DNA of 12,141 nucleotides. Origin: Sphaerosporella brunnea (lineage: Eukaryota; Ascomycota; Pezizomycetes; Pezizales; Pyronemataceae). The DNA lies in the NCBI GenBank assembly GCA_008704415.1, contig VXIS01000605.1, forward strand, positions 1-12,141. The letters are read 5' to 3'. Of the stretch, positions 1 through 7,423 are shown piece after piece. The first letter of the stretch is position 1. Every line of letters starts with the position of its first letter. The notes under the pieces are model-generated. The model was not told where the DNA came from. It ran no database searches and saw nothing but the letters and a program-made list of their open reading frames with translations. The translations under genes were made by a program, and so were the position numbers.

Positions 1-126
1 GGCGACCCTGACTCCTTTTTGTTGTCATTTTTTAGTTTTTCTCTTTGCCTTTTTTTTTTTTCTTTCCTCTTTTGCCCCCACAGCCCGTGGCAGTTTGGTT
101 TAGGGGATTTATGTCGAGTATAATGT

Positions 127-128
<2 letters not shown>

Positions 129-157
<29 letters not shown>
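129..157. repeat. T29 homopolymer tract
   Basis: An uninterrupted run of 29 T. It is read as A29 on the minus strand, the opposite orientation to the A runs further right. No target-site duplication or retroelement coding sequence is visible next to it. Confidence 0.95.
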
Positions 158-159
<2 letters not shown>

Positions 160-423
160 CCTGCGTTATGTATTATGTACGACATACTTGCAAGCTTGTT
201 AGCTATTTTCCGGCTGCAAAGCATGATCGAATCTTCACTTTTTTCTGCCTACTTTAATGCACAAGGCGGGTTCTAGACCCAGCCCCCCTCCCCTTTTTCT
301 TTTTCTTTTTTTTTCTTTTGTTTTTTTTTTATGGCTTGCCGGCCCCCCTCGGATTGTTAGATACCAACATGGCTCTCTCTTCCCTTCGGACCTTCCATCT
401 CGTAATTACCGTAAATCCTCAAA

Positions 424-438
424 CCCCCCCCCCCCCCC
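424..438. repeat. C15 homopolymer tract
   Basis: An uninterrupted run of 15 C. Similar C runs occur at 11012-11025 and 11105-11120, and G runs of 10-12 at 2002-2013, 7343-7352 and elsewhere. Confidence 0.95.
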
Positions 439-927
439 AAAGCTAAGCAAGCAACCCTCCCACCGGTAAACGGAATATAACTGTACCCCATGACGGCTCC
501 CAAAACCCTGTTACGAACGTAACTCTACTCTACTCTAGGTGCCTGCCTACCTCTCCAGCTTCACCCTGCCATCGATGATATCCCCGTATAGCTAGTGCTG
601 CTGCTGCCTAGTTTTTTCCCCCCTCCCTTTCAGCGCAGCAGCACGTTTTGGCGGAAGGGAGTAGGCGGCCGAACAGGAGGGAGGAGGCATTCCGGCCCGA
701 GCCTGGCCCGGGAGTTTGGGGGAAGGGAGGGGGGATAGTTAGGAAGCCCTCCTACAACAAGTTCCCAGAAGCGGCAACCGCAGCCTCCACCTCCCTCCTT
801 CACTTCGCTTTCGTTACAAAAGTCCTGATCATGAGGTAACTCCGGTATGCTGGGATGAAGAAGTAAGAAGTATATACGAACAAATGCAAGGCAAAGGCGC
901 CACATATGCAGCTGCAGTCGATTGAGA

Positions 928-928
<1 letters not shown>

Positions 929-964
<36 letters not shown>
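929..964. repeat. A36 homopolymer tract
   Basis: An uninterrupted run of 36 A, the longest homopolymer in the window. It creates spurious poly-Lys (+) and poly-Phe (-) open frames. I found no flanking direct repeat that would mark a retroposed poly(A) tail. Confidence 0.95.
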
Positions 965-967
<3 letters not shown>

Positions 968-1375
968 CAAGCCACACACACGCAAAAGGGCCAGAAATAT
1001 TGACTCAAAACAAGAGAAGAGGGGGGGGACGGTTTGAGTTGGGAAAAAGCTGCGCCCAAGTGAAAAAAACAAAGGCCACAACTGTTTTGGCTGGGGATGC
1101 CCCCCCCACCGCCATGTTTATTCTTTTTGACGGAGTTCTTCACACTGCTGGTTTTTTTTTTTTGGGCAACCACTGTGTATCTCAGGACTCAAATTGTGGA
1201 AAGGCCACACTCTCCTTCCTGGCCTATTCCTTCGCGTTACAAAGCCACAGCGGCGCCTGCGTTGCCATACTTTACCCCCAGTAGTCCCGAGAGTACGTAT
1301 GGTAAATCCAGCGTAGAGGGATATCCGTTGTTTTCTCTCCCAATTCCACAAACCCCCGCCCGGCCGCTGTAGGAG

Positions 1376-1403
1376 GTGAGTGATTGAGTGAGTGAGTGAG
1401 TGA
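1376..1403. repeat. GAGT tetranucleotide microsatellite
   Basis: Imperfect tandem GTGA/GAGT units, about six copies with one ATT interruption. Confidence 0.85.
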
Positions 1404-1460
1404 TGAAACGAACATCATACACAAAAAAAAAAAAAGAGGCGGTCCGTGTGCACCTTCCTT

Positions 1461-1498
1461 GTGGTCGTGGATGATGGTGGTGGTGGTGGTGTGGATGG
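1461..1498. repeat. GGT-rich microsatellite
   Basis: Interrupted tandem GGT units, with a pure core at about 1476-1490. Confidence 0.8.
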
Positions 1499-1511
1499 CT
1501 CGTGCACACCT

Positions 1512-1531
1512 TTCAAAACCCGGGTTTTGAA
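1512..1531. repeat. perfect 20-bp palindrome centred on CCCGGG
   Basis: The half-site TTCAAAACCC is followed immediately by its exact reverse complement GGGTTTTGAA with no spacer. The symmetry stops at both outer bases (T at 1511, C at 1532). It could be a dyad protein-binding site or a cruciform-forming sequence; nothing in the sequence decides between these. Confidence 0.9.
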
Positions 1532-2079
1532 CCCTGCGGCTAGGACGCTTCCGGACTGGTTTCGAGAAACAAAAAAAAAAAACACCTCAACTTTCAACTT
1601 GCAAAACCCAAAACCCAAAACCAAAAAAAACAAAACAACAAAAGGGCGAGATCCCATCCCTCGAGCTGGGTGGGAGGGGGGGGGAAAATTTTTAAAAAAA
1701 AAATTAGGCATCTAGGTACTTCCCGAACGTCCCGCGCCCTGTCCGGCGCGGAATCTCAAAACCCAGTCAAAACATCCAGCCCTCAAACACTCCCTCGGGG
1801 CAAGGCGTCCGTAGTATGCAGACCAGATACTAGGGCATCACACGGCCGGGCTCGACTATCTAGGGGGGAGGAGGGGATGGATATGCAGGTGGTGGTGGCG
1901 GGTGGGTGGAGGGATATCAAGCTGGCCTGTGGGCTGGCTGTCATTTTTTTTTCCCCCTGACCCTGATATGCAGAGTCGACAGCTTCTGCCGGTCACCTGA
2001 CGGGGGGGGGGGGTTCGACCGGCGACGGAAACGAAACAAGTGTCAACGTTTGGTCGATTTAGGATTGGATGAACTTGCA

Positions 2080-2099
2080 GGATCGATATATATCGATCC
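2080..2099. repeat. perfect 20-bp palindrome, AT-centred
   Basis: The half-site GGATCGATAT is followed immediately by its exact reverse complement ATATCGATCC. A looser outer symmetry (GGATG at 2067-2071 and CATCC at 2099-2103) surrounds it without exact register. No coding sequence overlaps it. Confidence 0.9.
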
Positions 2100-2238
2100 A
2101 TCCGGACAGACAGTTCGACCCCACTCACTTTCCCCACGGTAAACTGCTTGTGTATGCAGCTGTACCCAACGCTGCGGAATTCTGTTGATCTGGATCGAGG
2201 TGAGCTGTTGGCTTTTGATGGGGCCGATAAATTTAAAG

Positions 2239-2272
<34 letters not shown>
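2239..2272. repeat. A34 homopolymer tract
   Basis: An uninterrupted run of 34 A. The six bases after it (GAGGTG) also occur 40 bases upstream at about 2199, which is too short a match to count as a target-site duplication. Confidence 0.95.
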
Positions 2273-2276
<4 letters not shown>

Positions 2277-2354
2277 TGTCTCCACAACTGCGCATGCTAC
2301 TCTATCAGTAGGTCCTACATATCACCCCACGAACGACCCGGCAGGTGGATTAAA

Positions 2355-2374
2355 ATATATATATATATATATAT
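2355..2374. repeat. (AT)10 microsatellite
   Basis: Ten uninterrupted AT dinucleotides flanked by A and T runs. An easily melted segment; no gene adjoins it. Confidence 0.95.
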
Positions 2375-2440
2375 TTTTGTTCTAATTTTGCAGTTTACAC
2401 CTTGTAGTGTTGAAGGTTAGCTATTTTTGATATTCTGCAT

Positions 2441-2454
2441 CGATGCGCGCATCG
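2441..2454. repeat. perfect 14-bp palindrome
   Basis: CGATGCG followed by CGCATCG without a spacer. It lies about 340 bp right of the 20-bp palindrome at 2080, in the same gene-free region. Confidence 0.85.
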
Positions 2455-2526
2455 CGACATCGAGATTCGCATTCGCAGGGCTGAGTGGCGGGCAGACCAT
2501 TCGTACCCCGCGCGCGTGCGGCCGAG

Positions 2527-2544
2527 AAAAAAAAAAAAAAAAAA
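2527..2544. repeat. A18 homopolymer tract
   Basis: An uninterrupted run of 18 A directly after a GC-rich patch. Confidence 0.95.
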
Positions 2545-2861
2545 GTTATAAATATAGTAATTACCCCATCCATCCATCTATCGTGCGCTGTCACCACAAC
2601 GACCTCAAGAAAACATCGTATCCTCTATAGAAATAAAAATAAAAAGGTGCAATCCTCGTATCCGTGAATAGCAGAAGAACGAAAAAGAAAGAAAGTCGAA
2701 CACGCGCGATGTTGGTGCAGCCATCAGAGAGAGCTCAACCCACAACGGGAAAAAAAGCTGCACTCGAATTCGAAGATATTAATACTTCCATCAGCTGAAG
2801 TAAAGCGCATAAGAAGGGAGGGCAAGGAAGAACTATTCCAAGTTCCCAGCAGCAACAGCAA

Positions 2862-2899
2862 GTTTCAAACATCATCTTGAAGAAAGAAAAGTTTGAAAC
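2862..2899 (+). promoter_or_regulatory. 9-bp inverted repeat in the probable 5' leader of the membrane-protein gene
   Basis: GTTTCAAAC (2862-2870) and GTTTGAAAC (2891-2899) are exact reverse complements separated by 20 bases. The right arm ends 58 bases before the ATG at 2958, so the repeat falls in the likely 5' leader or core promoter. A direct repeat of AACTATTCC (2831-2839, 2902-2910) brackets it. The inverted repeat is visible in the sequence; a regulatory role, as an RNA hairpin or a dyad operator, is inference. Confidence 0.45.
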
Positions 2900-2957
2900 A
2901 TAACTATTCCCTGCGCCGATCCCCGCCACCACCGCTGCTGCCCGCAAACCCGCCACC

Positions 2958-3439
2958 ATGTCACCGATTACGCCCCTCCTCCACATGCGGCGGCAAGCGC
3001 CGTTCGACTCCACCAGCGGCAACTCCAACACGTAGGGCACCTTCCCCCCCAACCCACTTTAGCCGCCACCACTAACCAATCCCCCTGTCTTACCAGGCCG
3101 ATGATCCTCATCATTCTCCTCTCAGTGCTGATCCCGCTATCAATGGCGGCAGTAGGCATCGGGTCATACCTATTCTTCCGCCGGCGTCACCGTCGCCGGC
3201 AGCCGGCCAGCACCGCGCTCGCGGCAGAGGAGCTCCAGAAGGAGGTGGAGATCATGGAGGAGGTGTCGCTCGCAGATGATGAAAAAGGCCTAGGCGGGGA
3301 GGAATCGTCAGACGATGAAGATGAAAAAGTGAAAGGGTGGGCTGGCGGCGGCAAGAGATCAAGTTGGTGGCTACCCCCGCCGCCTCCGCCGCCGCCGCTT
3401 CCGGTGAAGTATGGACATGGGATTGTGGTGCTCAGATAA
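2958..3439 (+). CDS. spliced gene for a 138-residue single-pass membrane protein, family unknown
   Basis: Two exons, 2958-3031 and 3097-3439, joined across a 65-bp intron, give 138 residues. The ATG at 2958 sits in a strong eukaryotic start context (CGCCACC before it), and splicing keeps frame (Thr25 is split by the intron). Layout: a short N-terminal segment of about 26 residues; a hydrophobic helix at about 27-52 (rich in I, L, V, A); a basic stop-transfer cluster at 53-59 (RRRHRRR); a charged, possibly helical stretch at 65-88; an acidic patch at 97-101 (DDEDE); Gly/Lys and Trp residues at 105-116; eight prolines at 118-125, which could bind SH3 or WW domains; and a tail ending in GHGIVVLR. 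By the positive-inside rule the long charged tail should face the cytosol. There is no cleavable signal peptide, so the helix would act as a signal anchor. I do not recognise the family and assign no function. AATAAA motifs lie about 140 bp past the stop. An unspliced start at the internal ATG at 3101 would remove the N-terminal segment. Confidence 0.8.
3032..3096 (+). other. 65-bp intron in the membrane-protein gene
   Basis: The 5' end is GTAGGG, a branch-point match CTAAC lies at 3072-3076 and the 3' end is ACCAG. The first exon would otherwise meet TAG right at the donor, so splicing is needed to join the strong ATG at 2958 to the downstream open frame. Length and branch-to-acceptor distance (about 20 bases) are typical of filamentous fungi. 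Confidence 0.8.
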
Positions 3440-3578
3440 GGTGGTGAGTGGTGGTGGTGGTTGTGGGTGGTAGTTTAGCGAGCGCGGGAAGGCGCAAAGA
3501 AATCAGAAGGAAGGCACGGCCGCCGATCCGGAGAGGGGAAGAGAGACATCTCCATGTCATGCGTGCAAGGCTGAAAAA

Positions 3579-3592
3579 AATAAAACAATAAA
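3579..3592 (+). terminator. pair of AATAAA polyadenylation-type signals
   Basis: AATAAA at 3579-3584 and 3587-3592, 140-150 bases after the stop codon of the membrane-protein gene, in an A-rich context. Position and orientation suit 3'-end formation of that transcript. Fungal poly(A) signals are degenerate, so this is likely but not certain. Confidence 0.5.
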
Positions 3593-4454
3593 ATTTCAAA
3601 TAGGGTTAATTTCAGAAACTGCAAAGGGTAGGCCGACACGGCAAGCAAAACAGTTAGCAATATGGCATCACCGGGCGCAACAGCATCTCAAGCACACATA
3701 CAAGCGCGTCCACAAGGAAACCGCCAGCAGATCCCGCATGCATCGTCACACTGGCACCTGACCACGACGCACCTGCATATCATCTCCGTTGTGCCATGCC
3801 AAATACAACGAGAGCGCGGATTGCGAACCAGACCAGCTTTCCCGCCGTATGTGTAGCTCCCCGTTGGCTGTTAGGGCCGGCGTGCGCAACGTCGAGTACA
3901 GCGTCTGTATGTATGTACAACGCAAACCACATACATGGACGGAATAAAGAAAACGAAAACGGGGGGTGGTGGTGGTCGCTGCCGCACAAAACCTTCCCGC
4001 ACTCCCGAGGAAGCGGGTTCGCTCCCCGCCCGACGACGTCATCGCGCATTCGATTCACGCTACGCGGCACGGCGCGAAGCTGCGCAGGCAGGAACATCCA
4101 TCCGGTGCGGTGCGGCGTCGCTTCGCCGCAGCATCAAAAAATAAAATAAAAAAATCAGCCAGCAGGTGTGTGTGTGTTTGTGTTCGTGTGCCACTGGAAG
4201 GTGAGGTGTGTGTGCCTTCCTTCGTGCATTTCGTACATACCCGAAGGGGCTTGCGCGCGCAAAGAAAGCCCAACCCGAATAAAGGTCAGAATGGACTGCT
4301 TGCCTCGCCAGCTAGCTGCATGTCGTATCTCGGTATGTTCCTACATACATCACGATTGCCGCCCCCCCCCCCCTACTAGCAAAAACACACCAGCGAAGGA
4401 AAGGAAGGCGATCGTGCGGGGAAAGCTGTCCTTATGACAAGAAAGAAGGGTCTG

Positions 4455-4553
4455 AGCGAGAGAGAGGTAGAGCGAGAGGGAGAGAGAGCGGGAGAGAGAG
4501 CGGGAGAGAGAAAGTGTGAGAGAGATAGGGAGAGAAAGAGAGAGAGAGAGAAG
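4455..4553. repeat. about 100-bp GA (purine) tract
   Basis: Almost pure GA repeats with GGGA, GCGA and rare GTGT interruptions. It is polypurine on the plus strand and CT on the minus strand. It can form triplex DNA in principle and produces spurious Leu/Ser-rich minus-strand frames. Confidence 0.9.
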
Positions 4554-4629
4554 AGTTGCGCCACCACCGTCTACTTCTTTTTGTGCAAAAAGCAGTAAGT
4601 ACATACATAGCAAGGAGCTTCATCTAGGT

Positions 4630-4655
4630 GGTATCTATGTAGATATCGAGATACC
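4630..4655. repeat. 7-bp inverted repeat with nested smaller stem
   Basis: GGTATCT (4630-4636) pairs with AGATACC (4649-4655) over a 12-base loop. An alternative inner pairing, ATCTA with TAGAT, overlaps it. Short enough to be chance. Confidence 0.35.
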
Positions 4656-4760
4656 CCGCAATCTACCCAATCTCATGTAAGTAATGAAAGGCAAAGGCAA
4701 GTCATATGCACGTAACATGTACCCGAGCCGTGGAAGGAAAAGGAAAGCGCGCAAAATCTC

Positions 4761-4778
4761 ACCACCACCACCACCACA
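4761..4778. repeat. CAC trinucleotide microsatellite
   Basis: About six tandem CAC units in non-coding DNA. Confidence 0.85.
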
Positions 4779-5126
4779 CACCGGTAACCGCTGCTAGAAA
4801 AGAAAAGGAAGGAAAGAAAGAAAGGACGGACGTAAACGAATGGAACGACAACGCGCGACAAAGGCGCGTGTCTGTGTTATTGTATTCCCCAAATGAACGA
4901 CTCCCTTTTCCCCGTTGGTAACCCTCCCCCTCTACGCTCCCTTCCTTCCTCTCTCTCTCGGGTACGACGAGCCCCCTCTCCCTTCTCTCAATCTTCCTGT
5001 CCCGCCCACTCTGCTCTTGCCCGCATTAGGTATGACAGTTATATGGTACAAAATAGCCAGCAGAGTGCACCTAGGCGGAAAGCGGGACCCCTAAATAGAA
5101 AATAAAGGGGAGAAGAAAAGATGCTC

Positions 5127-5158
5127 ACGAATGATAGTGGCATAGCTCTATCATTCGT
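5127..5158. repeat. 11-bp perfect hairpin with 10-base loop
   Basis: ACGAATGATAG (5127-5137) and CTATCATTCGT (5148-5158) are exact reverse complements around a 10-base loop. It lies 21 bases after an AATAAA at 5101 and about 710 bases downstream of the regulator's stop codon on the minus strand. It could be a structured 3'-UTR element, a protein-binding dyad, or the relic of a tiny inverted-repeat element. Confidence 0.7.
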
Positions 5159-5868
5159 TGTGAACGGGGAAGCTGAAGATGCCGCATGCCTCAGATGCTG
5201 GTAGGAAAAACAAAACGTAATGCATACAAATCAAAAAGCAAATAACGAAACCGCACTCCGCGCATCCCCATAACAGAAACGAAAAAAGATACCGCGGCAG
5301 CCCTCTTGTCTCCATCCCTCAGGTATAAGGATAGGCCGCAGTAAAGGCAGAGATAAGAACAGACTGGTTGGTATTGAAACAAAGAACAAGCAAAAAAGAC
5401 AAGAGACCACCGATGCAACTGAAATACATAGTAAATCGAACCCCGAAAAAAGATGTGGACGCTTGAGGAAGACCAAAGGAAGCCGCCGGTAAACCCCACG
5501 TCCTGAACTTCTTCCGCAATTCCCACCCCCATCTCCTACGGATGGACCGAGACAGTACGTTTCTTCATGTAGTCGTCGTAAAAACATCAAACAATAACCG
5601 GAAATCCAGATGCTGAAAACCAAGTACCCCCGGACAACTGCCACCATAATGTACTCAAGCGAACGTAGAACTCGAATAGAAGCATTTAGAATCAAAAGAA
5701 AAAAGAAAAAGCACGACCAAAGGCAACAACCGCCAGGTGTCCACAATTATTATATGCCAGCCGATGGACACCCGGCGTTGCAGCCGGGTTTGAATGAAAG
5801 TACAGAGAAACCATTAGCCGAAAGAAAGTTACGCCCTCTAAATCGGTCAACCGCGGAGTCGGGACTCG

Positions 5869-6948
5869 TTATAAGCCAGTTCGATAGTTGAGACGGTTTA
5901 ACATGTCGCTGTCCGGAGCCGTTCGAGCCGAGTGCAACTGGCGTGCATGCGGAGGCTCATGATCGATGAGGCCCTGGATCGACATCGGTAGTGAGGGAGT
6001 GCTGGGTCCAGACATTTCTGACCGATGCGGCGGGAGCATCGGTGGATGAAACCTCTGGTGCGGCGGCTGTGGCGAGACGCTGGGAGCCTCGCCTGCCGAG
6101 CGAGAGCCCGGGGATTCCGGCCGCGGCGGAAATGTATAACTCCCCGCCATATGCGGCGGTGGCCCCTGCCCGTAACCCGACGGTGCGTACGTCGAAGATG
6201 AACCATTCATTGAAGAACTCGGGAAGTGACCAGGAGAATGAAGATGGGACGAAGGGGAGGGAGGTTGGTTCGGGTAGTGTGGGTGGGCTTGTTGCAGATT
6301 GTCGCCCGAACCCCTCCTGGTGTAGAAGGAATCTACAGGTGTCGCTGGTAGCGGTAATGTGGGGTGATGAGTTCGGTCATCCTGCGCCGGCATGTAGGAC
6401 GGCTGCTGCTCGGTGCCCGAGCGGTTGTACGGAGGTGGCGGGAGGTGGGCCTGGGTTTCCTGCATGTAACCTGCTGGCAAAGGTGTACCATGAGGTCCAT
6501 AGATCTGCTGGGTGCGCCCGGCCACCGCGCCGGCGGGCGCAGGGATGAATGCCTGGATTGGGCCAGTTTGCGACGAGACTGGTGTAAAGACACACTCTTG
6601 GTTGAACCTCATGCAGTTGGCGCACCGACCGTCGGTGGATGTTTCGAATCCGGAACACCGAATCTGTGCAAAGTTAGATTTTGTTGATTGAAATAAAGGT
6701 TCAGCTTTTTGGTTTTCTTTTTTTCATTTTTTTTTTTCACTGTTTTTCTTCTTCTCGCGAGGGGATGATGATACCTTTCTCCGTCGACAGTATCTGCATG
6801 CGATGGCAGTTCGCTGTCTAGGGGCGGGTTGCTGGTGGTAGTGTGGAGGAATATGGTAAGTGTTTGGCGGTACGGGAGGACCACCCATTCCGTTGGGGTT
6901 TGGAGTACCGAACATGTTGTAGTTGGCGGGCCGACTCAATGCTGCCAT
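5869..6948 (-). CDS. compact Zn2Cys6 binuclear cluster transcription factor (322 residues, two exons)
   Basis: Exons 6948-6775 and 6663-5869, joined across a 111-bp intron, give 322 residues. Splicing assembles a complete fungal Zn2Cys6 DNA-binding domain: Cys at 51, 54, 61, 72, 75 and 82, spacing CX2CX6CX10CX2CX6C, with the basic RRRK/IR segment between the second and third Cys that contacts DNA in this family. The six cysteines bind two zinc ions; such proteins usually bind CGG half-sites in the nucleus. The remaining 240 residues are Pro/Ser/His/Gln-rich and probably disordered, with a short conserved-looking block MSIQGLIDHE at 285-294 and a C-terminal SDMLNRLNYRTGL. There is no room for the large fungal_trans (MHR) domain of classic members, which run to 600-1000 residues. 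The ATG at 6948 is the first in frame after an upstream TAA. Targets are unknown, so no gene symbol is given. Confidence 0.92.
6664..6774 (-). other. 111-bp intron inside the zinc cluster codons
   Basis: Read on the minus strand, the intron begins GTATCA after an AAG codon, contains the branch-point match CTAAC about 10 bases before its end, and finishes GCACAG. It lies in phase 0 between Lys58 and Ile59, between the second and third zinc-binding Cys. Without splicing the frame runs into a Lys-rich dead end; with splicing all six Cys fall in canonical spacing, so the assignment is strong. Confidence 0.93.
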
Positions 6949-7423
6949 CGGCTGGCTGAGGGCGTCGATATGGGAAGGAGTGTCTTCTTAAAAGTTAGTT
7001 TGGGCGGAACGTGAGTGAGGAGTGATGGCGGCAGTCACCGAGTGGGCCCAAAGAAAGCGGGGCGGAGGCGGCGCAGCTAAGTAGACGCGCTACGGAAGAC
7101 GGATGGGGAGGATCGAAAATTGGGGGGACCACGACGCGAAAAGAAAGAGAGAACTACGATGAGGATGATTGGCGGTGATGTAAGAGTGAGAGCGCGGTGA
7201 GGGGGGGGGTGATCTGTGCGAGTGGCTGTAGGGTTGTGTTGAAGGTGGCCTTTTTTGAGAGGGGGGTGTGTGTGTGCGAAAGGTGGTGGTGGTGGTGGAG
7301 GCAGTGGTGGAGGTGCTGGTGGTGGTGCTGGTGGTGGTGGTGGGGGGGGGGGCTTCAATGTTTAAATGGGGGATTTCCCAAGAGCTAGGATTCTTCTTGA
7401 GGGGGTGGAAGGGTTGGAATCTG
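6949..7423 (-). promoter_or_regulatory. probable 5' leader/promoter of the Zn2Cys6 gene, ATG-free and pyrimidine-rich
   Basis: Read on the minus strand, the 475 bases before the start codon contain no ATG and are strongly C/T-rich, including the CCA-repeat block at 7281-7352. Long CT-rich leaders are common upstream of filamentous fungal regulatory genes. A branch-like CTAAC followed by AAG lies 25-40 bases before the ATG (about 6984-6999), so a short 5'-UTR intron, with GTGACT at 7038 as a possible donor, is conceivable. The composition itself lowers the expected ATG count, so the absence is only supportive. Confidence 0.45.
7281..7352. repeat. GGT-repeat block ending in a G10 run
   Basis: Interrupted GGT/GCT/GGA units on the plus strand (CCA-rich on the minus strand) ending in ten G. 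It explains the poly-Val and Trp (+) and poly-Pro and Thr (-) frames that cover this region. Confidence 0.9.

Larger units (their letters stand above)
1..2957. other. gene-free, low-complexity left intergenic region
   Basis: I see no supportable gene here. Open frames of 60-143 codons exist on both strands, but those checked start at non-ATG codons, and many are made of homopolymer-encoded residues (poly-Lys or poly-Phe from A/T runs, poly-Pro from C runs). The region carries A or T runs of 29, 36, 34 and 18 bases, C and G runs of 12-15 bases, an (AT)10 tract, GAGT and GGT microsatellites and three long perfect palindromes, each listed separately. The last 200 bases or so are probably the promoter and leader of the plus-strand gene that begins at 2958. 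Undetected short exons or a non-coding RNA cannot be excluded. Confidence 0.6.
3440..5868. other. convergent intergenic region, no supported gene
   Basis: This stretch separates the stop codons of the convergent membrane-protein (+) and regulator (-) genes. It should hold both 3' UTRs. A 64-codon plus-strand frame starts at an ATG at 3662 but has no recognisable domain and lies after plausible poly(A) signals. A 171-codon minus-strand frame at 5231-5746 is hydrophobic and Cys/Arg-rich, with no recognisable motif, in the regulator's probable 3' UTR. AATAAA occurs on the plus strand at 3579, 3587, 3943, 4278 and 5101. A GA tract and two hairpins are listed separately. Confidence 0.6.

Noticed and set aside
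648..839. 63-codon plus-strand frame
   Set aside because: It begins at TTG, has no internal ATG until its penultimate codon, and no recognisable domain or splice context.
2199..2280. possible target-site duplication (GAGGTG) around the A34 run
   Set aside because: Only six bases match, only 74 bp apart, and no retroelement sequence lies between them.
3662..3856. 64-codon plus-strand frame starting at a true ATG
   Set aside because: It follows plausible poly(A) signals of the previous gene and shows no domain or compositional sign of coding.
4013..4029. tRNA T-arm-like hairpin (GCGGG stem, TTCGCTC loop)
   Set aside because: The nearly invariant A58 of the T loop is C here, and no matching acceptor strand, D arm or A box lies at the right distance upstream.
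5231..5746. 171-codon minus-strand open frame, hydrophobic and Cys/Arg-rich
   Set aside because: No recognisable domain, irregular composition, and it lies just downstream of the regulator's stop codon where its 3' UTR is expected. Best read as a chance frame.
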